Below, piece after piece: positions 39,407 to 47,754 of a DNA stretch of 50,190 nt (the first letter of the stretch is position 1; every line of letters begins with the position of its first letter). The stretch is from NCBI RefSeq assembly GCF_020622355.1, contig NZ_WHVL01000009.1:1-50190 (forward strand). Reading direction: 5' to 3'. Below the pieces are notes generated by a model that saw only the letters and a list, made by a program, of their open reading frames with translations, had not been told where the DNA came from and did no database searches. The translations under genes were made by a program, and so were the position numbers. The stretch comes from Vreelandella malpeensis. Its GTDB lineage: Bacteria > Pseudomonadota > Gammaproteobacteria > Pseudomonadales > Halomonadaceae.

Positions 39407-40515
39407 CAGCCCATCTCCATGAAGAACAGCGCCGCCAGCGCATCGATCAGGATCACCATGAAGATCGACTGCACCACGCTCGAGGTGGTATGAGCGCCTA
39501 CAGATTGGGCGCTGCCCGCTACCTTGAAGCCCTCGAGGCAGCCGATCACCGCGATCACGAAGGCGAAGATCGGCGCCTTGGCGAGTCCGACCAGAAAGTG
39601 GGTGACCGAGACGTCCTTTTGCAGGGTGTTCATGAACTGGCCAAGCGAGATGTCCAGCGACAGTGTGGCGACCATCGCCCCGCCCACCAGCCCGCTCAGC
39701 ATGCCGACGAAGGCCAGCAGCGGCAGGCTGACCAGCATCGCCATCACCCGGGGCAGTACCAGAAGCTCGATGGGGTCGAGCCCGAAGGCCTTGAGCGCAT
39801 CAATCTCCTCGTTGGATTTCATCGCCCCGAGCTGGGCGGTAAAGGCGCTAGCGGTACGCCCGGCGAGCAGGATGGCCGCCAGCAGCACGCCGAACTCGCG
39901 CAGAAACGAGAACGCCACCAGATCGATGGTGTAGACCGTGGCGCCGAAGTCCTCGAGCACCGTTGCGCCCAGAAACGCCACCACCGCGCCGACCATGAAG
40001 GTGAGCAGGATGACAATTGGCACCGCGTTGAGACCACTTTGCTGGATGTGGGCGACGGTCGCCGTCAGGCGCCAGCGCCGGGGAGCGATCATGACCGGCA
40101 CAAGCGTGGCCAGCACCAGGCCGACGAAACCCAGAAGCTGGCGCTGCTGATGCCAGAGCCCCTCCATGTGCTCGCCGATGCTCGCAAGCATCAGGGTAAG
40201 GCGATTCGGGGTGGCGGTGTCCGGAGTGAGGGAGCCCTCCATCGCCTCGGCGATACGCTTGATCAGCGCCTGCTGCGCTTCGGGAAGGTGCCCCGCCCAG
40301 TCATTGATCGCCTGGGCGCGCTCGACACCCACCAGATCGACGATCAGCGCCGCACCGGCAGTATCCAACCGGTCGAACGCCTCGAGCGACACCTGGAGGT
40401 CGCGCTCGTTAGCGTACCCAGTCAGCGCTTTCTTGAGCTTGGCGTAGTGCTCGAGCGTCCACTCCCCGGTGAGCGAAAGCGACTCGCCTTCCCGTGTTAC
40501 CCACTCCTTCGGCAT
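39403..40515 (-). CDS. MCE-system permease with N-terminal STAS-like domain (MlaE-like)
   Basis: This 370-aa protein has a STAS-like region at about 1-95 (LEHYAKLKKAL, FDRLDTAGAALIVDL), then an MlaE permease domain with five or six helices (FMVGAVVAFLGA, REFGVLLAAILLAGRTASAF, TMKSNEEIDALKAFGLDPIELLVLPR-type segment). In Escherichia coli the STAS part is the separate MlaB. The start is ATG 40515 because GGGAG lies five bases upstream; the GTG at 40551 has no ribosome site. First gene of the operon MlaE-MlaF-MlaD-lipoprotein; no MlaC or MlaA here. Confidence 0.87.
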   Translation of the reverse strand: MPKEWVTREGESLSLTGEWTLEHYAKLKKALTGYANERDLQVSLEAFDRLDTAGAALIVDLVGVERAQAINDWAGHLPEAQQALIKRIAEAMEGSLTPDTATPNRLTLMLASIGEHMEGLWHQQRQLLGFVGLVLATLVPVMIAPRRWRLTATVAHIQQSGLNAVPIVILLTFMVGAVVAFLGATVLEDFGATVYTIDLVAFSFLREFGVLLAAILLAGRTASAFTAQLGAMKSNEEIDALKAFGLDPIELLVLPRVMAMLVSLPLLAFVGMLSGLVGGAMVATLSLDISLGQFMNTLQKDVSVTHFLVGLAKAPIFAFVIAVIGCLEGFKVAGSAQSVGAHTTSSVVQSIFMVILIDALAALFFMEMGW

Positions 40516-40595
40516 TCCCGCTCCCTGTGCGCTCTGGATCATCGACTGCACATGATGGTTTCAAACGAGCGTTAGTGAAAGGTTCGGGTGTCAGC

Positions 40596-41468
40596 TTAGC
40601 GCACTATGCGCGGTTTGGGAGCGAGTTCCTGCTTGATTTGTGCTGCCACTTCCTTAAGGCGCGGGCCGAGGTTGTTGACGAGGCGATCATGATCCAGGCG
40701 AACGCTGGAGCCGCCGCAGTTGATCGCCATCACTTCGGCGCCGCCCTCGAGCACGAGCGGCATCGCCACGGCGCTGATATCGCGTTGCCAGTCCTGTTCC
40801 GAGAAGCAGAAGCCGTATTCGGCGTAGTCGTCGAGGCTGCGCTGAATACCGGCTTCGAGGGTCGGCCAGTCGTTTGCGTGGTGTTTTGCAAGCTCGACAA
40901 GCACCTGCCGGCGGCGATCCGTGGGCAGCCCGCAAAGCCAGGCGCGCCCGATAGCAGACGTGGCGATGGGCAGGCGCGAGCCAACGTCCAGGCGAATGAT
41001 CAACGGCCCGCTACCGTGGCAGGTTTCCAGATACACGATGTCGTTGCGGTCCGCGCTCCCCAGGCTCACGTTGCAATCGGTCACTTCCGCGAAGCGCTGT
41101 AGGTGGGGGCGGGCGATCTCGCGAATCCCCATGTTGCCGAGATAGCGATAGCCCAGAGCGAGAACGCCGGGGCCGAGCCGATACTTCTCCAGGTGGGTAT
41201 TATGCTGAAGATAGCCCAGTTGGGTCAGCGTATAGGTGAGCCTCGAGACCGTCGGGCGGGGAATGCCGGTTCGACTCGAGAGCTCGGCATTGCCCAGGTA
41301 CTCCTCGCCCGCATCAAAGGCCCGCAACAGCTCGAGCCCGCGGGCCAGCGCGGTCACGAAATTACGGTCCTTGTCGGGCGAAGAGGGGGCGTCGCTGTCG
41401 GTATGCTGCATTCGTTGTTCCAGTCGGTGAGCGATGTCATGAATTATCGCACAGGCTGAAGGGAGCAT
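40596..41468 (-). CDS. IclR-family transcriptional regulator of the acyl-CoA locus
   Basis: This 290-aa protein has an N-terminal winged helix-turn-helix (about 38-95; LARGLELLRAF, ELSSRTGIPRPTVSRLTYTL). A C-terminal effector-binding IclR domain follows (about 110-285; DIVYLETCHGSGPLIIRLDVGSRLPIATSAIGRA, INCGGSS). It resembles regulators of aromatic-acid catabolism such as PcaR/PobR. The start is chosen as ATG 41468 with GGGAGAG just upstream; ATG 41411 is an alternative. It is the third gene of a minus-strand unit after the dehydrogenase and thiolase. Putative operators are repeated at 44331-44436 and 49228-49242. Confidence 0.88.
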   Translation of the reverse strand: MLPSACAIIHDIAHRLEQRMQHTDSDAPSSPDKDRNFVTALARGLELLRAFDAGEEYLGNAELSSRTGIPRPTVSRLTYTLTQLGYLQHNTHLEKYRLGPGVLALGYRYLGNMGIREIARPHLQRFAEVTDCNVSLGSADRNDIVYLETCHGSGPLIIRLDVGSRLPIATSAIGRAWLCGLPTDRRRQVLVELAKHHANDWPTLEAGIQRSLDDYAEYGFCFSEQDWQRDISAVAMPLVLEGGAEVMAINCGGSSVRLDHDRLVNNLGPRLKEVAAQIKQELAPKPRIVR

Positions 41469-41492
41469 CGTCTCTCCCTTCAACGCCGGGGA

Positions 41493-42701
41493 TCACTGCT
41501 CGAGGCGCTCGATGACTGTGGCGATGCCCTGACCTACTCCGATGCACATGGTCACCAGAGCGTAGCGACCATTTGTCGCCTCGAGCTGGCGCAGCGCGGT
41601 GAGTGCCAGGCGGGCGCCCGAAGCGCCCAGCGGATGGCCGATGGCGATGGCGCCACCGTTGGCATTCAGGCGGGGATCGTCATGCGCGATCCCCAGCTGC
41701 TTGATGCATCCCAGTACCTGAACCGCGAAGGCCTCGTTGATCTCGATGACATCCATCTGATCGAGAGAGAGCCCGGCCCGCGTCAGCGCCTTGTGCGAGG
41801 CGGGTACGGGACCCAGCCCCATCACCCGTGGCGCGACACCGGCCACGGCACTTGCCAGGATCCGCGCTCGAGGCACGACGCCGGCGCGCTCGCCGGCGCC
41901 CAAGGTTCCGATGATCAGCGCAGCGGCGCCGTCGTTGAGACCGGAAGCATTGCCGGCGGTGACCACGCCGTTCTCGAACAGTGCCGCAAGTCCGGCAAGC
42001 TTCTCCTCAGTGCTCTGGGGGCGGGGATGCTCGTCCTGGACGATCAAGCGTGGGGGCTGCTTGCGTCCCTGGGCTACCTCGACCTCCAGGATTTCACCCG
42101 TGTAAAAACCGTTTTCCAGCGCCCGGGCGTAGCGCGCCTGAGAGCGTGCGGCGAAGGCATCGCCCTCTTCACGGCTGATGCCGAGATCCCGCGCCACGTT
42201 ATCGGCGGTTTCCGGCATGCTGTGGTTGCCGTACTCGCGACCGATCCAAGGGTTGGGGAAGCGCGAACCGATCACTGTGTCATACATCGACTGATTGCGT
42301 GCGAAAGGCGACTCCGCCTTGCCCACTACATAGGGCGCCCGCGACATCGACTCCACCCCGCCGGCAAGAAACAGATCACCCTCGCCGACGCACGCCGCGC
42401 GGGCGGCGTCAATCATCGCCGCTAGGCCGCTGCCGCACAGACGGTTGACGGTCTGACCGGCCACCTTGATCGGCAGTCCAGAACAAAGCGCCGCGTGGCG
42501 AGCCACGTTGCGCGAGTCCTCGCCCGCCTGGTTGGTGCACCCTGCCAGCACGTCTTCGTAGCTTGCCGGCGAGAAGGGGTTGCGCTCCACCAGCGCTTTC
42601 AGGGTAAGGCCAAGCAGGTCATCCGGGCGCAGGGTCGAGAGGCTGCCGCCGTGGCGGCCAAAGGGTGTGCGAATACCGTCGTAGATGTAAGCGTCTTGCA
42701 T
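41493..42701 (-). CDS. Acyl-CoA thiolase (3-oxoadipyl-CoA/acetyl-CoA acyltransferase family)
   Basis: This 402-aa enzyme cleaves a 3-oxoacyl-CoA with CoA. The catalytic set is complete: nucleophile Cys89 (NRLCGSG), His356 (IGHPLGASGARL) and Cys386 (TMCIGVGQG). The N-terminus DAYIYDGIRTPFGRHGG, GVESMSRAPYVVGKAES and NQAGEDSRNVAR most recall the PcaF/PaaJ 3-oxoadipyl-CoA thiolases, suggesting a dicarboxylyl- or aromatic-derived substrate. A general acetyl-CoA acyltransferase cannot be excluded. AAGGAC precedes the ATG. iclR starts 24 bp after its stop. Confidence 0.88.
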   Translation of the reverse strand: MQDAYIYDGIRTPFGRHGGSLSTLRPDDLLGLTLKALVERNPFSPASYEDVLAGCTNQAGEDSRNVARHAALCSGLPIKVAGQTVNRLCGSGLAAMIDAARAACVGEGDLFLAGGVESMSRAPYVVGKAESPFARNQSMYDTVIGSRFPNPWIGREYGNHSMPETADNVARDLGISREEGDAFAARSQARYARALENGFYTGEILEVEVAQGRKQPPRLIVQDEHPRPQSTEEKLAGLAALFENGVVTAGNASGLNDGAAALIIGTLGAGERAGVVPRARILASAVAGVAPRVMGLGPVPASHKALTRAGLSLDQMDVIEINEAFAVQVLGCIKQLGIAHDDPRLNANGGAIAIGHPLGASGARLALTALRQLEATNGRYALVTMCIGVGQGIATVIERLEQ

Positions 42702-42760
42702 GGGGTTGTCCTTGTTTTAAGTGACATCTTCTGGGCGTAGTGGCTGGGACTGACCAGGCA

Positions 42761-44281
42761 TCAGGCCTGGGTCAGCGACAGGCCGAGCGCAGCGCGGCGG
42801 CGCAGCCATGGGCTCGGGCGGTAGCGAGGATCGCCGGTGGCGGCCAGCATACGCTCGAGAATGGTCAGGATTCGCCGTACCCCGTAGTGATCTCCCATCG
42901 CCAGCGGCCCTTGGGGATACCCCAGGCCGAGCTCCACCGCGCGATCGATGGTGGCGGGCTCGGCCACCCTTTGCTGGGCGATCTCGGCGCCCACGTTGAC
43001 GATGCACGCCACGATGCGCTGGAGAACGAAGCCGTTGCTGTCCTGCAAGATGCTGACCGGGGTGCCGTCGTGATTCAGAAGTCTGGCGGCGGCGTTGACG
43101 TAATCCGGATCGGTTGCCGGGGTGGTCATCAGGCTGCGCCGCCTGTCGAGGCCGGCCAGCATGTCGACCGCGACGCAGCGCCAGGCATCGAGCCCTAGGC
43201 GATGGGCGCAGGCCGTGGCATCTTCTCCCAAGGGCGTGAGCAGGCACAGCGCGTGAGGCGAAGGGGCATCGTCCTCTTCCAGCACCCAGCCGGCATCGGT
43301 GACCAGACGCGCGAGAAGCGCCGCGCTTTCAGGGTCGTCCTGACTGATCCATACCGGGCGCGCGTCGGCCTCGGGGATCTCGAGCTCTGCAGGGCGTTGC
43401 TGCTGACCCTCCACGTAACGGTAGAAACCTTCCCCGGTCTTGCGCCCCAGAAGGCCAGCGTCAAGGCGCTGGCGCGTCAGCGGAGAGGGGCGAAAGCGCG
43501 GCTCTTCGAAGAATTGATGGTAGATGGATTCCATGACCGCGTGCGAAACGTCGAGGCCGGTCAGGTCCAGCAGCGTGAAGGGGCCCATCTTGAAACCACC
43601 CTGATCGACCATGATGCGATCGATGGTGGCGGGGTCGGCGACGCTTTCACCCAGTATACGCAGTGCCTCGGTGCCAAAGGCGCGTCCGGCGTGATTGACG
43701 AGAAACCCTGGCGTATCGGTCGCGCGCGCCGTGAAGTGTCCCATGGCGTCGCCTAGTGCAGTGACGCGTTCGGTGATGTCGTCGCGGGTCCGCAGTCCCG
43801 GAATCACCTCGACAATCTTCATCAGGGGAACGGGGTTGAAGAAGTGAAAGCCGATCACTCGTTCGGGATATCGGCAGCCCGCGGCAATGCGCGTGACCGG
43901 CAGCGACGAGGTATTGGTCGCCAGCACCGCAGCGGTGTCGACGATCGCCTCGAGATCCGAGAAAAGCGCCTGTTTCGCATCGAGGTTTTCGACGATCGCC
44001 TCGACGACGATATCGCAACCAGCGAGCGCCTGAAGTTCATCAGCCTTCGCAAGGCGCGCGCTGAAGGCATCAGCCTGCTGGGAAGAGAGCCGTCCCTTCT
44101 GAACGCCGCGCTGCCAGTGGTTCTCGATGAATGCCCTGGCGTCGTCAACCGCGCCCTGTTTTAGATCGAAAAGCCTCACGTCCAGTCCTGCCTGCGCCGC
44201 CAACTGGGCAATACCGCGCCCCATGGCGCCGGTACCCACGATGCCTATCGTCGTGAAGGAAGATGAAGTCGATGTTGCCAT
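42761..44281 (-). CDS. 3-hydroxyacyl-CoA dehydrogenase (PaaH type)
   Basis: This 506-aa NAD-dependent enzyme has Rossmann motif GTGAMG (16-21) and the catalytic His segment VIGFHFFNPVPLMKIVEV with the preceding Ser/Asn (LATNTSSLPVT). One C-terminal helical domain (about 195-295) is followed by a second, repeated one (about 400-490, DSNGFVLQRIVACIVNVGAEI). The double C-terminal domain at about 500 aa is the PaaH/PaaC layout, an enzyme acting on 3-hydroxyadipyl-CoA, unlike the 285-aa FadB-type single enzyme. GGGGAG precedes the ATG. First gene of the minus-strand unit; a sigma-70 promoter lies about 95 bp upstream. Confidence 0.88.
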   Translation of the reverse strand: MATSTSSSFTTIGIVGTGAMGRGIAQLAAQAGLDVRLFDLKQGAVDDARAFIENHWQRGVQKGRLSSQQADAFSARLAKADELQALAGCDIVVEAIVENLDAKQALFSDLEAIVDTAAVLATNTSSLPVTRIAAGCRYPERVIGFHFFNPVPLMKIVEVIPGLRTRDDITERVTALGDAMGHFTARATDTPGFLVNHAGRAFGTEALRILGESVADPATIDRIMVDQGGFKMGPFTLLDLTGLDVSHAVMESIYHQFFEEPRFRPSPLTRQRLDAGLLGRKTGEGFYRYVEGQQQRPAELEIPEADARPVWISQDDPESAALLARLVTDAGWVLEEDDAPSPHALCLLTPLGEDATACAHRLGLDAWRCVAVDMLAGLDRRRSLMTTPATDPDYVNAAARLLNHDGTPVSILQDSNGFVLQRIVACIVNVGAEIAQQRVAEPATIDRAVELGLGYPQGPLAMGDHYGVRRILTILERMLAATGDPRYRPSPWLRRRAALGLSLTQA

Positions 44282-44330
44282 TTACCGCTCCCCGTATATA
44301 TCGATGCCAGTCGTCTGAAATATGGCATTG

Positions 44331-44436
44331 GGTTTTGTTCTGCAGAGCAAAACCAGGTTTTGATCGTTGACGACCATCCTAGGCTATGCAAAAGTGCGTG
44401 ACAACAATATGCGAACTTTGATTTCGCTGTGCAGAA
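44331..44436. promoter_or_regulatory. Three putative IclR operator sites in the divergent promoter region
   Basis: Site A: TTCTGCAGAGCAAAA (44338-44352), the centre of a 24-bp palindrome 44331-44354 that pairs at 11 of 12 positions. Site B: CTAGGCTATGCAAAA (44379-44393). Site C: TTTCGCTGTGCAGAA (44422-44436). They share the layout TTYYGC-N3-GCARAA; B has a weak left half. A further copy lies before etfB. IclR-type regulators bind such short palindromes in divergent promoters of their catabolic genes. Confidence 0.6.
44376..44404 (-). promoter_or_regulatory. Sigma-70 type promoter for the 3-hydroxyacyl-CoA dehydrogenase-thiolase-iclR unit
   Basis: On the minus strand, TTGTCA (44404-44399), a 17-bp spacer, then TAGGAT (44381-44376). 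Operator site B lies inside the spacer and site A just downstream of the expected start, suitable for repression. No equally good plus-strand promoter was found for the acyl-CoA dehydrogenase gene. Confidence 0.6.
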
Positions 44437-44522
44437 TAAGTTGAGAACTGATTTCTCGAGAAGCGCTACGCATTCTGCCGGGCACTCGACCCTTCGAATA
44501 ACCTCTGCTTTATGGAGCCGCC

Positions 44523-45674
44523 ATGATTCGTGATCCCGAATTGATCGACCAGCTCGTCGCTACCATTTCTCGCTTCGTGCGCGCACGCTTGATACCCAAT
44601 GAAGCGCGGCTGGCCGAAGAGGACGCCGTACCTGCCGAGCTTCTGGCGGAGATGAAGGAAATGGGGCTGTTCGGTCTGTCTATACCCGAAGAGTATGGCG
44701 GCCTGGGGCTCACCATGGAGGAGGAGGCGTTGGTCGCCATGGAGATCGGCAAGACCTCACCGGCGTTTCGGTCGGTCTTCGGTACCAATAACGGCATCGG
44801 TGCGCAGGGCATTCTGATCGATGGCACCGATGAGCAGAAGGCACGCTACGTGCCGCGCCTGGCAACCGGCGAGCTGCTCAGCTCGTTCTGCCTGACCGAG
44901 CCGGATTCCGGCTCCGATGCGGCGAGTCTGCGCACCACCGCCATCCGCGATGGCGATCACTACGTGCTCAACGGCACCAAGCGCTATATCACCAACGGCC
45001 CCGAGGCGGACATCTTCACCGTGATGGCGCGTACCGACCCCGACAACAAGGGCGCCGGGGGGATCTCTGCCTTCATCGTCGAAGCCGATACCCCGGGGCT
45101 CACCCGCGGGCCATCGGATCGCAAGATGGGGCAGAAGGGCGCGCATACCTGCGACATCATCTTCGACGACTGCCGGGTGCCTGCCGAAAATATCATCGGC
45201 GGTCAGGAGGGCAAGGGCTTCAAGACCGCCATGAAGGTGCTCGATCGGGGCCGCTTGCACATCTCCGCCGTGTGCGTGGGTGTGGCCGAGCGGCTGGTCG
45301 AGGAGTCGCTCAACTACACCATGGAGCGCAAGCAGTTCGGCGCCGCCCTGGCCGAGCACCAGCTGGTACAGGCGATGCTAGCGGACAGCAAGACCGAGGC
45401 CTACGCCGGGCGTACCATGGTGATGGATGCCGCGCGGCGCAAGGACGCGGGCGAGAACGTCTCGACCCTGGCGTCCTGCTGCAAGCTTTTCTGCGCAGAA
45501 ATGGTGGGGCGCGTGGCGGATCGTGCGGTGCAGGTTCATGGTGGCGCGGGCTACATGGCCGAGTACGCCGTCGAGCGTTTCTACCGTGATGTACGTCTGT
45601 TTCGTATCTATGAAGGAACGACACAGATCCAGCAGCTGGTCATCGCTCGCAACATGGTGCGGGAGGCCTCCTGA
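44523..45674 (+). CDS. Acyl-CoA dehydrogenase
   Basis: This 383-aa FAD enzyme introduces the 2,3-double bond into an acyl-CoA and gives electrons to ETF. The family signatures are present: FCLTEPDSGSDAASLRTTA, GTKRYITNG, DRGRLHISAVCVGVA and the C-terminal VHGGAGYMAEYAVERFYRDV. The catalytic base is Glu364 in RIYEGTTQIQ. Chain-length preference cannot be read. The ATG follows TATGGAG. Its stop shares a base with the next ATG (TGATG). It heads a coupled four-gene set and lies in the same locus as etfB-etfA, its electron acceptor. Confidence 0.93.
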   Translation: MIRDPELIDQLVATISRFVRARLIPNEARLAEEDAVPAELLAEMKEMGLFGLSIPEEYGGLGLTMEEEALVAMEIGKTSPAFRSVFGTNNGIGAQGILIDGTDEQKARYVPRLATGELLSSFCLTEPDSGSDAASLRTTAIRDGDHYVLNGTKRYITNGPEADIFTVMARTDPDNKGAGGISAFIVEADTPGLTRGPSDRKMGQKGAHTCDIIFDDCRVPAENIIGGQEGKGFKTAMKVLDRGRLHISAVCVGVAERLVEESLNYTMERKQFGAALAEHQLVQAMLADSKTEAYAGRTMVMDAARRKDAGENVSTLASCCKLFCAEMVGRVADRAVQVHGGAGYMAEYAVERFYRDVRLFRIYEGTTQIQQLVIARNMVREAS

Positions 45675-47272
45675 TGGCCCTCTCGACTCCCTATCAGGCG
45701 CCGGACGAGAATATCTTCGGCACGCTGGCAAGTGAGTTGGTGGCTCGGCTGCCCGAGCGGCTCAGCACTCGGGTGCTCGAGAACGCGCAGCGCCTCGCAA
45801 CATGCCCGGCCTTGGTCGATGGCCGCGTGCGCTGGAGCTATGCCGAGCTCGGTGCCGAGGTGCTCGCCGCTCGTCGCTGGCTCGAGGAGCTCGGCCTGCG
45901 ACCCGGCGATCGGCTCATGACGGTGAGCGAGAACGGCCGAGCGCTGGTGGTCCTGCTGCTGGCCGCCAGCGAAATGGACGTCTGGGTGGCGATCGTCAAT
46001 TCGCGGCATTCGGCACAGGAGGTCGATCTCATCCGCGACAACTGCCAGCCCCGGCGCATCGTCTATACCTGCGAAGTCTCGCCGGAGGCCGCCCTCCACG
46101 CCGAACGCCACGGTGCCGACCGCTACCAGCATCCGCAGCTCGGAGGACTGGCCCTCTCCTCGTTACTGGAAAGCGACCCGGAGCCGGTGGGCGAAAGCGG
46201 TGCCGATCAGGTCGCCGCCATGATCTATACCTCGGGCACCACCGGTACGCCCAAGGGCGTGATGCTCACCCATCGCGGCATTCTCTACATAGCCTCGATT
46301 TCCGGGGGCATGCGTCATCTGGGCGAAGGCCAGCGGGTCTATGGCGTGCTGCCCATGTCTCATGTGTTCGGGCTTTCCTCGGTCTGCATGGGGTCGCTCT
46401 ACAACGGCGCCTGCCTCTATACTGTGCCGCGCTTCGAGGCCGAGCACCTGCTCGAAACCCTCGAGAAGGAGCGCATCAGCGTACTGCAGGGTGTACCCGC
46501 CATGTATGCCCGCACCCTCGAATATCTCAAGCGCGCGCAGCGCATCCTAAAGGCACCAGCGCTGATCTACATCTCGGCGGGCGGCTCGCCTCTGGACAGT
46601 GATACCAAGACTCGGGTCGAGGCGGCTTTCGGCTTGACCTTGCACAACGGCTACGGGCTCACCGAGGCGAGTCCGACCATCAGCCAGACCCGTATCGATG
46701 ATCGTCATGCCAGCAACACCGTAGGCCGGGTATTGCCGCTGCTCGAGTATCGGCTCGAGCCGCTTGGGGGAGACACCAGTGCCGAGCGCCCCGGGGACGA
46801 GGTGGGGGAACTCTGGGTGCGCGGGCCCAACGTCATGAAGGGATATTTTCGCCAACCCGAGGCCACGCGCCGCAGCCTGACTGAGGATGGCTGGCTCAAT
46901 ACCGGCGATATCGCGAAAATCGATCACGACGACCAGCTTTACATCGTCGGTCGCAGCAAGGAGCTCATCATACGTTCGGGGTTCAACATCTACCCGCCGG
47001 ACGTCGAGGCGGTCATCAACGAGCATCCCGCGGTCACGCTCAGTGCCGTGGTAGGGCGTCAAGTCACGGGCAACGAGGAGGTGGTCGCCTTCGTGCAGTG
47101 CGAAGAGAGTGTCGAGCTCGACATGGCCGAGTTTCAAGCTTTCATCGCCGAACGCCTGGCGCCCTACAAGCGGCCTGCCCGGATCGTTTTGATGGAGACG
47201 CTGCCTGCGACCGCGACGGGCAAGATTTTGAAAGGTCGCCTTCGCGATCTGGCACAGCGGGAGGACGTGTGA
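45674..47272 (+). CDS. Acid-CoA ligase (class I adenylate-forming enzyme)
   Basis: This 532-aa enzyme activates a carboxylic acid with ATP and CoA. The AMP-binding motif is YTSGTTGTPKGVMLTH (about 185-200); A5 is GYGLTEASPTIS, A7 NTGDIAKID, A8 GRSKELIIRSGFNIYPPDVE, and the catalytic A10 lysine lies in ATATGKILKGRLR. It supplies substrate for the acyl-CoA dehydrogenase directly upstream. The substrate is unknown; with a PaaH/PcaF-like pair nearby, dicarboxylic, aryl or medium-chain acids are all possible. Start and stop overlap both neighbours by one base. Confidence 0.9.
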   Translation: MALSTPYQAPDENIFGTLASELVARLPERLSTRVLENAQRLATCPALVDGRVRWSYAELGAEVLAARRWLEELGLRPGDRLMTVSENGRALVVLLLAASEMDVWVAIVNSRHSAQEVDLIRDNCQPRRIVYTCEVSPEAALHAERHGADRYQHPQLGGLALSSLLESDPEPVGESGADQVAAMIYTSGTTGTPKGVMLTHRGILYIASISGGMRHLGEGQRVYGVLPMSHVFGLSSVCMGSLYNGACLYTVPRFEAEHLLETLEKERISVLQGVPAMYARTLEYLKRAQRILKAPALIYISAGGSPLDSDTKTRVEAAFGLTLHNGYGLTEASPTISQTRIDDRHASNTVGRVLPLLEYRLEPLGGDTSAERPGDEVGELWVRGPNVMKGYFRQPEATRRSLTEDGWLNTGDIAKIDHDDQLYIVGRSKELIIRSGFNIYPPDVEAVINEHPAVTLSAVVGRQVTGNEEVVAFVQCEESVELDMAEFQAFIAERLAPYKRPARIVLMETLPATATGKILKGRLRDLAQREDV

Positions 47273-47754
47273 TGCGCCGCGCCGATGACGATGCTGCACA
47301 AGGCCCGCAAGATGAACCGGGCGGCTTCAACGACCTGCTGGGGCTTTGCGTGGTCGAGTGGAGCGAGACGCGCGCCGTGGTCGAAATGCGCCTGGAAGAA
47401 AAGCATTTCAACCGCAGCGGCAACGTTCACGGGGGCGTGCTCTGTTCGCTGCTGGACAACGCCTTGAGCCTGACCGGGCTCTACTGCTCGGTACAGGGCA
47501 ACGCCCGGCGCGCCGTGACGCTGTCGCTGAGCACCACCTTCGTGGGCCCGGCGCGACATGGCGTGCTGCGTGCCGTGGGCGAGCTGCGAGGTGGCGGGCA
47601 CAAGATCTACATGGCCAGCGCCGAGGTCACCGACGAGCAGGGTAATCTCGTGGCCATGGGAGAAGGATCGTTCAAGCGCCTGAGCGGAAGCGAATCCCCG
47701 CAAGGCGTACCTGTCGCGATACTCAAGGAGCGTCTTAAAGGACGTCGCGAGTGA
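47272..47754 (+). CDS. Hotdog-fold acyl-CoA thioesterase (PaaI-like)
   Basis: This 160-aa protein has the PaaI/4HBT hotdog pattern: HFNRSGNVHGGVLCSLLDNA (active-site Asn/His-Gly-Gly loop and Asp on the long helix), then GNARRAVTLSLSTTFVGPAR. It probably releases CoA from dead-end acyl-CoA intermediates, as PaaI does in phenylacetate catabolism. The longest frame begins inside the ligase gene; the ATG overlapping the ligase TGA is the sensible start. The next gene starts on a GTG four bases before its end. Confidence 0.82.
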   Translation: MRRADDDAAQGPQDEPGGFNDLLGLCVVEWSETRAVVEMRLEEKHFNRSGNVHGGVLCSLLDNALSLTGLYCSVQGNARRAVTLSLSTTFVGPARHGVLRAVGELRGGGHKIYMASAEVTDEQGNLVAMGEGSFKRLSGSESPQGVPVAILKERLKGRRE

